DNA of 35,657 bases. Origin: Candidatus Choladousia intestinigallinarum. Lineage in GTDB: Bacteria; Bacillota; Clostridia; Lachnospirales; Lachnospiraceae. Every line of letters begins with the position of its first letter. Within the stretch, counting starts at the first letter, position 1. The notes under the pieces are model-generated. The model was not told the DNA's origin and searched no databases. It worked only from the letters and a program-made list of their open reading frames with translations. This document shows, one piece after another, positions 30,501 through 35,657 of this stretch. Position numbers and translations under genes: made by a program. Where the stretch lies: positions 1-35,657 of the forward strand of contig DVGR01000058.1 of assembly GCA_018712605.1 (NCBI GenBank), in the 5' to 3' direction.

Positions 30501-32270
30501 TCCGTCCGTCAGCCCAAGCTGGAGAGTTATGCCCCCTTGGGAATACCATCTGAGAACCTGCGTCTCCCCAAGAAAGGTACTTAGGATTTTTTCTTCATGG
30601 GAAATCGCAAGAAGGCTGCCATCCTCCGGCTGATACTCTTCGGATTCTTCTTCCTCCGTCTCACTGTCTGAATCAGCCTGTATTTCAGATTCAGTCTCTT
30701 CCGTCTGTAATTCTGAGCCTTCCTCTTCTGTCTGCAGCCCGGCTGCCGTCTCTTCGGATTCTGTATCCTGCGTCTCTGAGTCTGTCTGTAACTCTGAATC
30801 TGACTGCAATTCTGAATCCGACTGTAATTCTAAGTCCGACTGTAATTCTGAGTCTGACTGCGCCTCAGATCCCGGCTCTTCTTCGCTGCCTTCCGTCTGC
30901 GTCTGAGAACTTTCTTCCTGGGCCGTCTCCGATTCGTCCTCAGGAAGGTTAACGCCTTCCTCTCCTTCTATAAAGACAATCCGCTGATAATCATCCCCGC
31001 TGCCGCTCAGCACGGCTGATGCAGCATAAACGGCTCCGTTCAGCCCAGCCGAAATGGTTACAGAAGCGCCAGGTGCCAGAATCGTTCCTGACTTCTCCCC
31101 AGCCCCCGTCCATGTAAGGGAGCCTGTATAGTCCACAAACTTTTCCCCTTCTAAGGCCGTAAAATTATACAGCACGTATCCTACCCTGGAAGAATCTTCG
31201 TATGTGACAGTCTGTCCGTTGTACTTCATAGGAAATCCTGACAAGTTCAGAGACTGTCCTTTGGAATCCGCCACAATATTTATCACAATGTAGCGGCTGC
31301 TTACGTCCAGGACACGATCCTGATACGCTTCCTCAAGAGATGACAAATCCAACTTCCCATCTTTTCCAGCGTAGAGATTTATGACCTCCACGCTGGAGCT
31401 GCTGCGTCCTCTAGCGATTTTTCTTGAAAAATCCTTTAAACCTGACAGAGCCTGTCCTGCTTCCTGGCCCTGAAGGATCGTCTTTTCCTCTATATCTTCA
31501 GGGGCTGTTATCTGCTGCGCCACAGCCAAATACGGAAGGACGCCGCTCAGGCCTTCAGACAATCCGGCGGCGCTCAGTTTCTCACCATCATTCAGTTTCT
31601 TATCAGACTTCTCACTCTCTGTATCTTCCGTCCTGGTCTCTTCCTCAGACTCCGTCTCCTCTGTCCCGGATTCCTCCGTTTCCTGAGACTCACTCGTCTC
31701 GGATCCTGGCTGAGTCTCTGTGGGAGTTGTCTCTGTCTGCTGTGAAGATGTCTGGCTTTCCCCTTGAACGTCCTGGCTCTGGGACTGGCTTTCCTGGTTC
31801 TGGGACTGATCTTCCTGGTTCTCTGTCTCACCGCTCTGGCTCTCTGCCTGATTCTCCTGCCCCTGTGGCTGGCTGCCCTGGCTTTCCGGAACTGTGGTAC
31901 CAGGCAAGCTTTCTGGTTCCGTGGCGGTCGGTTCTGTCTGCGCAGGGGGATCTGCCGGCTGCGTTTGAACAGACTGAGACTGCTTCTCTTCCGTTTCGGG
32001 AGCTTTTGTTTCCGGCGCCTTGGTTTCAGGAGCTTTCGTTTCCGGCGCTTTAGTCTCGGGAGCTTTCGTTTCCGGCGCCTTGGTTTCAGGAGCTTTTGTC
32101 TCCGGCTGCACACTCTCCTTTTGTTTCTTTTGACTTTCTATCTCCTTGCCGGCTTCTGTCTGAACTGGCTCTGTCCCCGGCTCTTCTGCCATGACAGGCA
32201 GCCCCGCCATCTGCAGGATCACAGAAACCGCCAGCAGCAAAGCCAGCACTTTTTTCACTGTTCTTTCCAT
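27531..32270 (-). CDS. Large wall-anchored adhesin/stalk protein with pilin-like repeats
   Basis: A 1579-residue surface protein. Signal peptide 1-28; APETK repeats 55-94; Gln/Ser/Glu-rich region to about 225. A choice-of-anchor-A-like domain follows (about 290-436, ending with GTILAPGASVTISAGLNGAVYA). An acidic SDSELQ repeat linker covers about 445-550. SpaA/Cna-B-type domains (about 700-800 and 1055-1145) are interleaved with five related pilin-like modules (about 805-925, 935-1050, 1153-1270, 1282-1392, 1397-1508), each with a YxAxxF/FYxxLF strand and AE(T/V)D motif. The C-terminal sorting signal is KTGD (1545-1548), a hydrophobic helix and RKLRKNR. It should be exported and sortase-linked. 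No sortase is in the window. It has its own promoter and terminator. Confidence 0.87.
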   Translation of the reverse strand: MERTVKKVLALLLAVSVILQMAGLPVMAEEPGTEPVQTEAGKEIESQKKQKESVQPETKAPETKAPETKAPETKAPETKAPETKAPETKAPETEEKQSQSVQTQPADPPAQTEPTATEPESLPGTTVPESQGSQPQGQENQAESQSGETENQEDQSQNQESQSQSQDVQGESQTSSQQTETTPTETQPGSETSESQETEESGTEETESEEETRTEDTESEKSDKKLNDGEKLSAAGLSEGLSGVLPYLAVAQQITAPEDIEEKTILQGQEAGQALSGLKDFSRKIARGRSSSSVEVINLYAGKDGKLDLSSLEEAYQDRVLDVSSRYIVINIVADSKGQSLNLSGFPMKYNGQTVTYEDSSRVGYVLYNFTALEGEKFVDYTGSLTWTGAGEKSGTILAPGASVTISAGLNGAVYAASAVLSGSGDDYQRIVFIEGEEGVNLPEDESETAQEESSQTQTEGSEEEPGSEAQSDSELQSDLELQSDSELQSDSELQTDSETQDTESEETAAGLQTEEEGSELQTEETESEIQADSDSETEEEESEEYQPEDGSLLAISHEEKILSTFLGETQVLRWYSQGGITLQLGLTDGEDASLSVTGTVSLRAGEMILDQNGNTVYQKDQEIHVHTFAPGETYNLGEQLQYSGVYYIETTGVQESYLTPARVYLAVDGTGTISPNSTGGKWNTERTLLQIPVYKDSAAVSQVKITLTGADDQGTDINLQGAFVIKDDQGNVLKDAAGYPLYYINCAADAQPAVFSGLAAGSYYLSQISSQEGYQTAADTAFTVEDGKTTEAAVRNERLGSQVNTLKLTAEAFYGTQALTAERPQVFYAALFSDEGLTKKCSDVKTMTMDAGLAVSTEAVFSMNVADQAQTLYLARTDAFGTPVDDQADFTWAFQNEDGTAVSSVNFAAGISSEQTLAMADTYITYPSGEFSWQAEIQVTKQVLNREGKATPVSSSFYIMLYGDQDHTQPLLETPVQIQLDNESSKEAVISLPVTEAEAVVYGAETDDQGTPVVSGDKTFGYNVRFEGGTGGAVNVAVGSEAAMTVVNQQCTDTVVQIRVTNLSGRHLSGASMVLKDSKGKVLNLNGKVLQFQSGSSDYVLTNQLSAGTYYLSQITAPAGYQASPDVEFTVSDGQTTEAVMINQAVSPEADGKITAYKQVYSGQHQVYAQDTSTGKYAAQGRYTFYAALFSDKALTQKVSDVKQITVSGFSGSTVFRNLERGKTYYIAETDQYGQVLTSPNSYRITYTGSGQVSLGSGSNPSGQVIIRNIFSSLPEGYRYTARLTLRKYVKNSAGGDLPVSDTFYIGIYREPDYSDTPTIVPVTLENAASGSAVRRILLAGNSDVTYYFAEVDAQGSRVSGSDTFGYEVSMNHSSLTITRGADAEVSVTNKEHASKVTLYLTKRVFEGVQPLQVSDTFYAGLFKDEKFTQLYTDPIPLTLNNSSAVTLKLSLSLGSAKQAEIYVAEVDQNGNLLRSSQEFGYDIRMLNAKAVFDQDTTEVQTVLINSVYGTSTDEDWSSIYSMAGDGLGGSYVSENGAVSAAAKTGDPTPAGWYLALLLLSGGWLTAGIYLRKLRKNR
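30780..30863 (-). repeat. Repeat encoding acidic SDSELQ units
   Basis: Residues about 470-497 of the adhesin repeat SD(S/L)ELQ about five times, encoded by near-identical 18-bp units. It forms part of an acidic disordered linker between the anchor-A-like domain and the stalk modules. Confidence 0.85.
31989..32108 (-). repeat. Tandem 15-bp repeat encoding APETK units
   Basis: Eight tandem pentapeptides (QPETK, six APETK, APETE) at residues 55-94 of the adhesin, in nearly identical 15-bp units with an alternating 30-bp super-period. All units keep the frame, so copy number could change without breaking the gene. Confidence 0.93.
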
Positions 32271-32305
32271 GGAAACCTCCTCACTGTGATTCTAACCCTG
32301 CTGTA

Positions 32306-32334
32306 AGTATATTACTTCCTTTCACATCCGTAAA
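32306..32334 (-). promoter_or_regulatory. Promoter of the adhesin gene
   Basis: Minus-strand TTTACG (32329-32334), 17-bp spacer, TATACT (32306-32311), about 36 nt before the ATG, whose ribosome binding site is GAGGAGG. The leader is too short for a riboswitch, so unlike the protease this gene shows no cyclic-di-GMP control in cis. Confidence 0.7.
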
Positions 32335-32355
32335 CAAAAAGATTCTTAATAAATT

Positions 32356-32380
32356 AAAAAGGGCAGTCACACTGCCCCTT
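32356..32380 (-). terminator. Terminator of the tsaC-rpiB-upp operon
   Basis: GGGCAGT (32361-32367) pairs with ACTGCCC (32371-32377) around a 3-nt loop; the minus strand then continues TTTTTAATTT. A CTTGTTTTATTT tail on the plus side makes it potentially bidirectional. It lies directly after the upp stop. Confidence 0.88.
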
Positions 32381-32383
32381 GTT

Positions 32384-33013
32384 TTATTTCGTACCAAAAA
32401 TCCGATCTCCGGCGTCTCCCAAGCCCGGTACAATATATCCGTGTTCATTCAGATGATCATCCAAAGCGCCAATATACAGATCCACGTCCGGATGGGTCTT
32501 CTGCATCCTCTCCACCCCTTCCGGGGCTGCGATAATACACATGAACCTGATGTTCTTTACACCCTTGTCCTTCAGCATCTGGATAGCCGCCACTGAAGAT
32601 CCCCCCGTAGCCAGCATGGGATCTACCACAAACACTTCCCTCTCGTCCGAATCTGCCGGCAGCTTACAGTAATATTCCACTGGCTCCAGCGTCTTTGGGT
32701 CTCTGTAAAGCCCGATGTGCCCCACCTTTGCGGCAGGAATCATGGCAAGCATACCGTCCACCATGCCAAGGCCGGCCCTTAAGATAGGCACTACCGCCAG
32801 TTTCTTTCCGCTTAGCTCTTTTACGGTAGTTCTGCAGATGGGCGTCTCGATCTCCACATCTTTCAGCTTCAGATCCCTGGTGGCCTCATAACACATGTAC
32901 ATGGCAATCTCGCTGATCAGTTCCCTGAAATCCTTAGAGCCAGTCTCAGTCCTGCGGAGAATTCCGATTTTATGCTGGATAAGCGGATGATTCATTACAA
33001 CTGTCTTCTGCAT
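32384..33013 (-). CDS. upp: Uracil phosphoribosyltransferase
   Basis: A 209-residue UPRTase converting uracil and PRPP to UMP in pyrimidine salvage. Motifs are [10 protein letters not shown], the PRPP-binding [16 protein letters not shown] and the uracil-binding C-terminus [18 protein letters not shown]. Length equals that of the Bacillus enzyme. The ribosome binding site GAGGAGTAAG overlaps the rpiB end (3-nt gap), so it is the last gene of the operon. Confidence 0.97.
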   Translation of the reverse strand: MQKTVVMNHPLIQHKIGILRRTETGSKDFRELISEIAMYMCYEATRDLKLKDVEIETPICRTTVKELSGKKLAVVPILRAGLGMVDGMLAMIPAAKVGHIGLYRDPKTLEPVEYYCKLPADSDEREVFVVDPMLATGGSSVAAIQMLKDKGVKNIRFMCIIAAPEGVERMQKTHPDVDLYIGALDDHLNEHGYIVPGLGDAGDRIFGTK

Positions 33014-33016
33014 ACC

Positions 33017-33448
33017 TTACTCCTCGTCTATCATCCGGATCCGCCGCGCATGGCGTTCCGCCCCTGAGAACGGAGTGTTCAGGAAAGTCTCTGTAATCTT
33101 AATGGCAAGTCCAGGCCCTACCACTCTGGCTCCCATTGCCAGTATATTTGCGTCATTGTGAAGCCTAGTGGCCTCCGCACTGAAGCAGTCGCCGCACACT
33201 GCGGCCCGAATCCCTTTGTAGCGGTTGGCTGTAATGGAGATGCCGATTCCCGTACCGCAGATCAGGATTCCCTTGTCGCAGTTCCCGGACTGAATCTCCT
33301 TCACCACTGCCTTTGCATACACCGGGTAATCCACTGGATCCTCTGAATAAGTCCCGCAGTCCTTATACTGGATCCCCTTCTCGTCCAAATACTTCATAAT
33401 CTCCTGTTTCAGCCCATATCCCGCCTGATCACATCCCAATGCTAACAT
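33017..33448 (-). CDS. rpiB: Ribose-5-phosphate isomerase B (DHAG motif altered)
   Basis: A 143-residue RpiB/LacAB-type isomerase interconverting ribose-5-phosphate and ribulose-5-phosphate in the pentose phosphate pathway. The catalytic Cys64 in ILICGTGIGIS and His97 in TRLHNDANILAMG are present, as are C-terminal phosphate-binding Arg residues (RHARRI). The near-invariant DHAG motif at residues 7-10 reads DQAG here (codon CAG at position 8). The start overlaps the stop of the upstream phosphatase-like gene by 7 nt, which indicates coupling. Activity is probable but the substituted residue could change substrate handling. Confidence 0.92.
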   Translation of the reverse strand: MLALGCDQAGYGLKQEIMKYLDEKGIQYKDCGTYSEDPVDYPVYAKAVVKEIQSGNCDKGILICGTGIGISITANRYKGIRAAVCGDCFSAEATRLHNDANILAMGARVVGPGLAIKITETFLNTPFSGAERHARRIRMIDEE

Positions 33449-33909
33449 AGTAATTCCTCCTCATTTAATTGTACTACCAGCTTTGTAATCAAAGCCTGAA
33501 GTTCCATAAAACACTGTCCATAATCGGCAAGGGACCCTCCGTATGGATTTGTCACCTCTTTTTCCACGCCGACGAACTCATTCAGCACGTGAAGCCTGCT
33601 CTCCTTGGCTTCCTCAAATTCCTTTTCCACCTTCTGCATCAAAGCTCTGGACATAGACAAAACCAGCGTCCTGCTGTTAAAATCCTCCGCTACCAGCGGA
33701 TCGCTCATATGCCCTTTCATAGTGAGCCCATTGCTTACAAGAACCGCCTCCGCTTTCGGATTGATGGGTTCCGGGAACAAGACTACCATTCCCTTGGAAG
33801 TAATAGACAGCTCTTCCAGCAAAAACTTACTCTGCAGAATAGCTTCTGCCATAGGCCCCATGGCGGTATCGCTGTTGCTTACAAAAATAAGCCTGTCGTA
33901 TCGTTTCAC
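33442..33909 (-). CDS. LMW-phosphatase fold protein lacking catalytic residues (YwlE position)
   Basis: A 155-residue low-molecular-weight protein phosphatase homologue. The P-loop, normally V-C-x5-R-S-P-M-A-E, reads VSNSDTAMGPMAE, so the nucleophile Cys is Ser11 and the phosphate-binding Arg is Met17. The general-acid DP motif is NP (Asn121-Pro122 in NPYGGS). The fold-defining PMAE and C-terminal helix remain. It occupies the place of YwlE (arginine phosphatase) in the Bacillus ywlC-E-F order, 12 nt after tsaC and overlapping rpiB. It is probably a pseudophosphatase with a binding or regulatory role. The frame is intact and the ribosome binding site is AGGAGCAG, so it is not an ordinary pseudogene. 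Confidence 0.85.
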   Translation of the reverse strand: MKRYDRLIFVSNSDTAMGPMAEAILQSKFLLEELSITSKGMVVLFPEPINPKAEAVLVSNGLTMKGHMSDPLVAEDFNSRTLVLSMSRALMQKVEKEFEEAKESRLHVLNEFVGVEKEVTNPYGGSLADYGQCFMELQALITKLVVQLNEEELLC

Positions 33910-33921
33910 AATATCTGCTCC

Positions 33922-34968
33922 TTATGTCTTTATTATCTGATGGCCAGCCGCTTTCAGCAGGCGGTTCATAATCGCCTGGCCCATGTGCGGTGTGTGGAAC
34001 GCCTCAGAATAAATCACCTGTACGTCCATCTCGTCAAATTCCCGCAGAATACCGAAAAGATGTCTGGAAATGGAAAGCTCGTCTCCCCTGGAGCCAATCA
34101 CTTTCAGAATGCCGTGCCGGTAAAAAGGAACGGATTCTTCTGTCACGATCACTCCGGCTTTTCTTCCCTGTCTTTCCTCCCGCTCCGCCAGCTCATCGAT
34201 CTTTCGGCGCACATCCTCCTGATTTCCTTCCACAATATAAAGCTGCGCTTTAGGCGCATAGTGACGGTATTTCATCCCCGGAGCCTTAGGGCGTACGCTG
34301 GAATCCTCGCCGATCAGCGCCTGATCCATCTCAACTTCCCCGATCACCCTCTGTATCATCTCCTGGTTAATATAACCAGGCCGGAGTATCACAGGCACAT
34401 CCTCTGTGAAATCCACAATGGTGGATTCCAGCCCGATCCCCACTTCGCCTCCGTCTATGATCATATCAATGACTCCGTCCATATCCTCCAGCACATGCTG
34501 AGCCCTGGTAGGGCTTGGCCTGCCGGAAGTATTGGCGCTGGGCGCCGCTATATAACCGCCCCCCGCACGGATCAGCCCGAGAGCTACCGGATGATCCGGC
34601 ATCCGCACGGCTACCGTCTCCAATCCCCCTGTGGTGGCCAGAGGAACCGTCTCACGCCTGGCAAAAATCATGGTGAGGGGACCTGGCCAAAATGCCTCCC
34701 CCAGCTTCCTGGCGGCTTCCGGTATATCCTGTACAATAAAATCCAGCGCCTCCCATTCTGCGATATGGACGATCAGCGGATTGTCCGAAGGCCTGCCCTT
34801 GGCGGCGTAGATTTTCCTGGAGGCCTCCGGATCCAGGGCGTTTGCCCCCAGCCCGTAAACCGTCTCCGTGGGAAAAGCCACCAAGCCTCCCCTTTTAATA
34901 ATCTCTCCCGCCTGCTGTATCCCTTCTTCCCGCAGTCCGGTGCGCATGTCTTCTATCACGGTCTTCAT
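33922..34968 (-). CDS. tsaC: L-threonylcarbamoyladenylate synthase (Sua5/YwlC type)
   Basis: A 348-residue enzyme making threonylcarbamoyl-AMP from Thr, bicarbonate and ATP for the t6A37 tRNA modification. The N-terminal YrdC domain (about 15-200) has KRGGLVAFPTETVYGLGANAL, KGRPSDNPLIVHI and SANTSGRPSPT. The C-terminal Sua5 domain (about 225-345) is linked by RPKAPGMKYRHYAPKAQL. This is the two-domain Sua5 form. The ribosome binding site is AGGAC. It heads the tsaC-YwlE-like-rpiB-upp operon behind the promoter at 34993. Confidence 0.95.
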   Translation of the reverse strand: MKTVIEDMRTGLREEGIQQAGEIIKRGGLVAFPTETVYGLGANALDPEASRKIYAAKGRPSDNPLIVHIAEWEALDFIVQDIPEAARKLGEAFWPGPLTMIFARRETVPLATTGGLETVAVRMPDHPVALGLIRAGGGYIAAPSANTSGRPSPTRAQHVLEDMDGVIDMIIDGGEVGIGLESTIVDFTEDVPVILRPGYINQEMIQRVIGEVEMDQALIGEDSSVRPKAPGMKYRHYAPKAQLYIVEGNQEDVRRKIDELAEREERQGRKAGVIVTEESVPFYRHGILKVIGSRGDELSISRHLFGILREFDEMDVQVIYSEAFHTPHMGQAIMNRLLKAAGHQIIKT

Positions 34969-34992
34969 TTTACTGTCCTGCCTTTCCGCTAT

Positions 34993-35021
34993 AGTATATC
35001 ACTTTATGTGCTTTTTTGAAA
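34993..35021 (-). promoter_or_regulatory. Promoter of the tsaC operon
   Basis: Minus-strand TTTCAA (35016-35021), 17-bp spacer, TATACT (34993-34998), about 25-30 nt before the tsaC ATG. Confidence 0.6.
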
Positions 35022-35053
35022 CCTCTTTTTTACTGGCAGGGGGGCCGGGAAAC

Positions 35054-35076
35054 GATCCTGTAATTACAAAAGGATC
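35054..35076. repeat. Small hairpin after the truncated hydrolase
   Basis: GATCCT (35054-35059) pairs with AGGATC (35071-35076) around an 11-nt loop, between the hydrolase stop and the tsaC promoter. Without a T-run it is at best a weak terminator. Confidence 0.35.
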
Positions 35077-35131
35077 ACACCTGGCGTATTCTTCCGCTCA
35101 GCATGATCCTCCAAAAGCATTCTATATAATT

Positions 35132-35657
35132 TTAGGCAAAAATACTCTCCGAAAATTCAAAGACTTTTTTAATATTCTTCTCAGAAAACATAAAGGTATC
35201 TGCATGATCGCATCCAGGAAGAAGGTCGAGACGGCAGCGGCCATCTGCCCCTGCCCGCAAAAGCGTCTCATAATAACCCACTGACTGCTGATATGGTACT
35301 ATCGTGTCAGCAAGCCCATGCTGAAGCAAGGTGGGACACGTATCCTTTGTTATATGTATAAGGGGACTGGAATTTTTAAGCTGTTCTGCGATTTCCGACA
35401 GATCACTGACTCCAAAGAAATTTTGATAAACCCAGTCCTCCAGCAGTCTTCCATTCTTCTCATAGTCAAAACACCCATACCACAGCACAAGGGCATTAGG
35501 CTTCGCCGAAAAAAAATCGTTCCCGAACAAATCCTTTTCTAAATACCCTGTATCGCAGGAAACGGCTGCCAGAGCTGCCAGATGTGCGCCTGCGGAACCT
35601 CCCCACAATACAATTCTGTTGGGATCTATCCGATATTTTTCTGCATTCTTTCTCAAA
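35132..35657 (-). CDS. Alpha/beta hydrolase (esterase/lipase), 5' truncated by window edge
   Basis: The reading frame is open to the right edge, so only the C-terminal 174 or so residues are seen. The nucleophile elbow is GGSAGAHLAALAA (Ser at about residue 21 of the visible part). The acid Asp is in HGLADTIVPYQQS and the catalytic His in GCDHADTFMF. This matches the BD-FAE/acetyl esterase type of alpha/beta hydrolases. The N-terminal HGGG oxyanion motif must lie outside the window. Cytosolic unless an unseen signal peptide exists; substrate unknown. Confidence 0.85.
   Translation of the reverse strand, partial: LRKNAEKYRIDPNRIVLWGGSAGAHLAALAAVSCDTGYLEKDLFGNDFFSAKPNALVLWYGCFDYEKNGRLLEDWVYQNFFGVSDLSEIAEQLKNSSPLIHITKDTCPTLLQHGLADTIVPYQQSVGYYETLLRAGADGRCRLDLLPGCDHADTFMFSEKNIKKVFEFSESIFA

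Noticed and set aside
31989-32108. Short tandem repeats as a possible CRISPR array
   Set aside because: The units are contiguous 15-mers without spacers and encode an in-frame APETK repeat inside a gene.
32271-32383. Second cyclic-di-GMP riboswitch in front of the adhesin, as in C. difficile adhesin genes
   Set aside because: The space between promoter and ATG is only about 36 nt and shows no aptamer motif.
33469-35019. 516-residue plus-strand open frame opposite the tsaC operon
   Set aside because: It overlaps three convincing genes on the other strand, has no ribosome binding site and its translation looks random.

Overview
The window looks like a chromosomal segment of a Firmicute of the Clostridia, most likely a gut-type Lachnospiraceae. 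The signs are moderate GC, strong AGGAGG-type ribosome binding sites, near-consensus SigA promoters, a Met T-box leader, a type I cyclic-di-GMP riboswitch, a SpmB-like spore maturation gene and a domain-permuted family 3 glycosidase. I cannot fix the genus. There is no tRNA, rRNA, phage, transposase or CRISPR array, and most of the window is ordinary chromosomal housekeeping.

Left part (1-10.9 kb). A minus-strand cluster reads type-B carboxylesterase, MscS-type channel, anchored SxxK serine hydrolase and a small unknown protein, and ends in a hairpin terminator near 123-147. Divergent from it is a plus-strand GntR(YtrA)-ABC ATPase-ABC permease operon with a perfect 17-bp inverted-repeat operator over its promoter, followed by an orphan CobO-type adenosyltransferase. 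A minus-strand pair (D-2-hydroxyacid dehydrogenase and an LtaS-like sulfatase-fold enzyme) and a membrane/coiled-coil protein follow.

Middle (11-24 kb). This holds a circularly permuted GH3 glycosidase, TSCPD protein plus mtnN, pgi, a glycerophosphodiester phosphodiesterase, an M18 aminopeptidase, and metG behind a T-box whose specifier reads AUG. On the plus strand come an ECF-like sigma factor without an adjacent anti-sigma gene and a DUF885 HEGYPGH metallohydrolase.

Right part (24-35.7 kb). DegV, a DUF1622 membrane protein and spmB lead into the most interesting locus. A 1579-residue wall-anchored adhesin/stalk protein (27531-32270) is followed on the same strand by a secreted zinc metalloprotease (26317-27162). 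The protease carries the HExxH...Y-x6-E active site of the anthrax lethal factor/Pro-Pro endopeptidase family. Between them lies a cyclic-di-GMP-I (GEMM-I) riboswitch with an intrinsic terminator and a visible antiterminator pairing, so the protease should be switched off when cyclic-di-GMP is high. The riboswitch promoter is embedded in the adhesin terminator. This resembles the PPEP-1 (Zmp1)/adhesin circuit of Clostridioides difficile, with different proteins.

The window then closes with tsaC(sua5)-YwlE-like-rpiB-upp, the Bacillus ywlC-E-F/upp gene order. Here the YwlE-position protein has lost all three catalytic residues of its family and RpiB carries His-to-Gln in its DHAG motif. A truncated alpha/beta hydrolase runs off the right edge.
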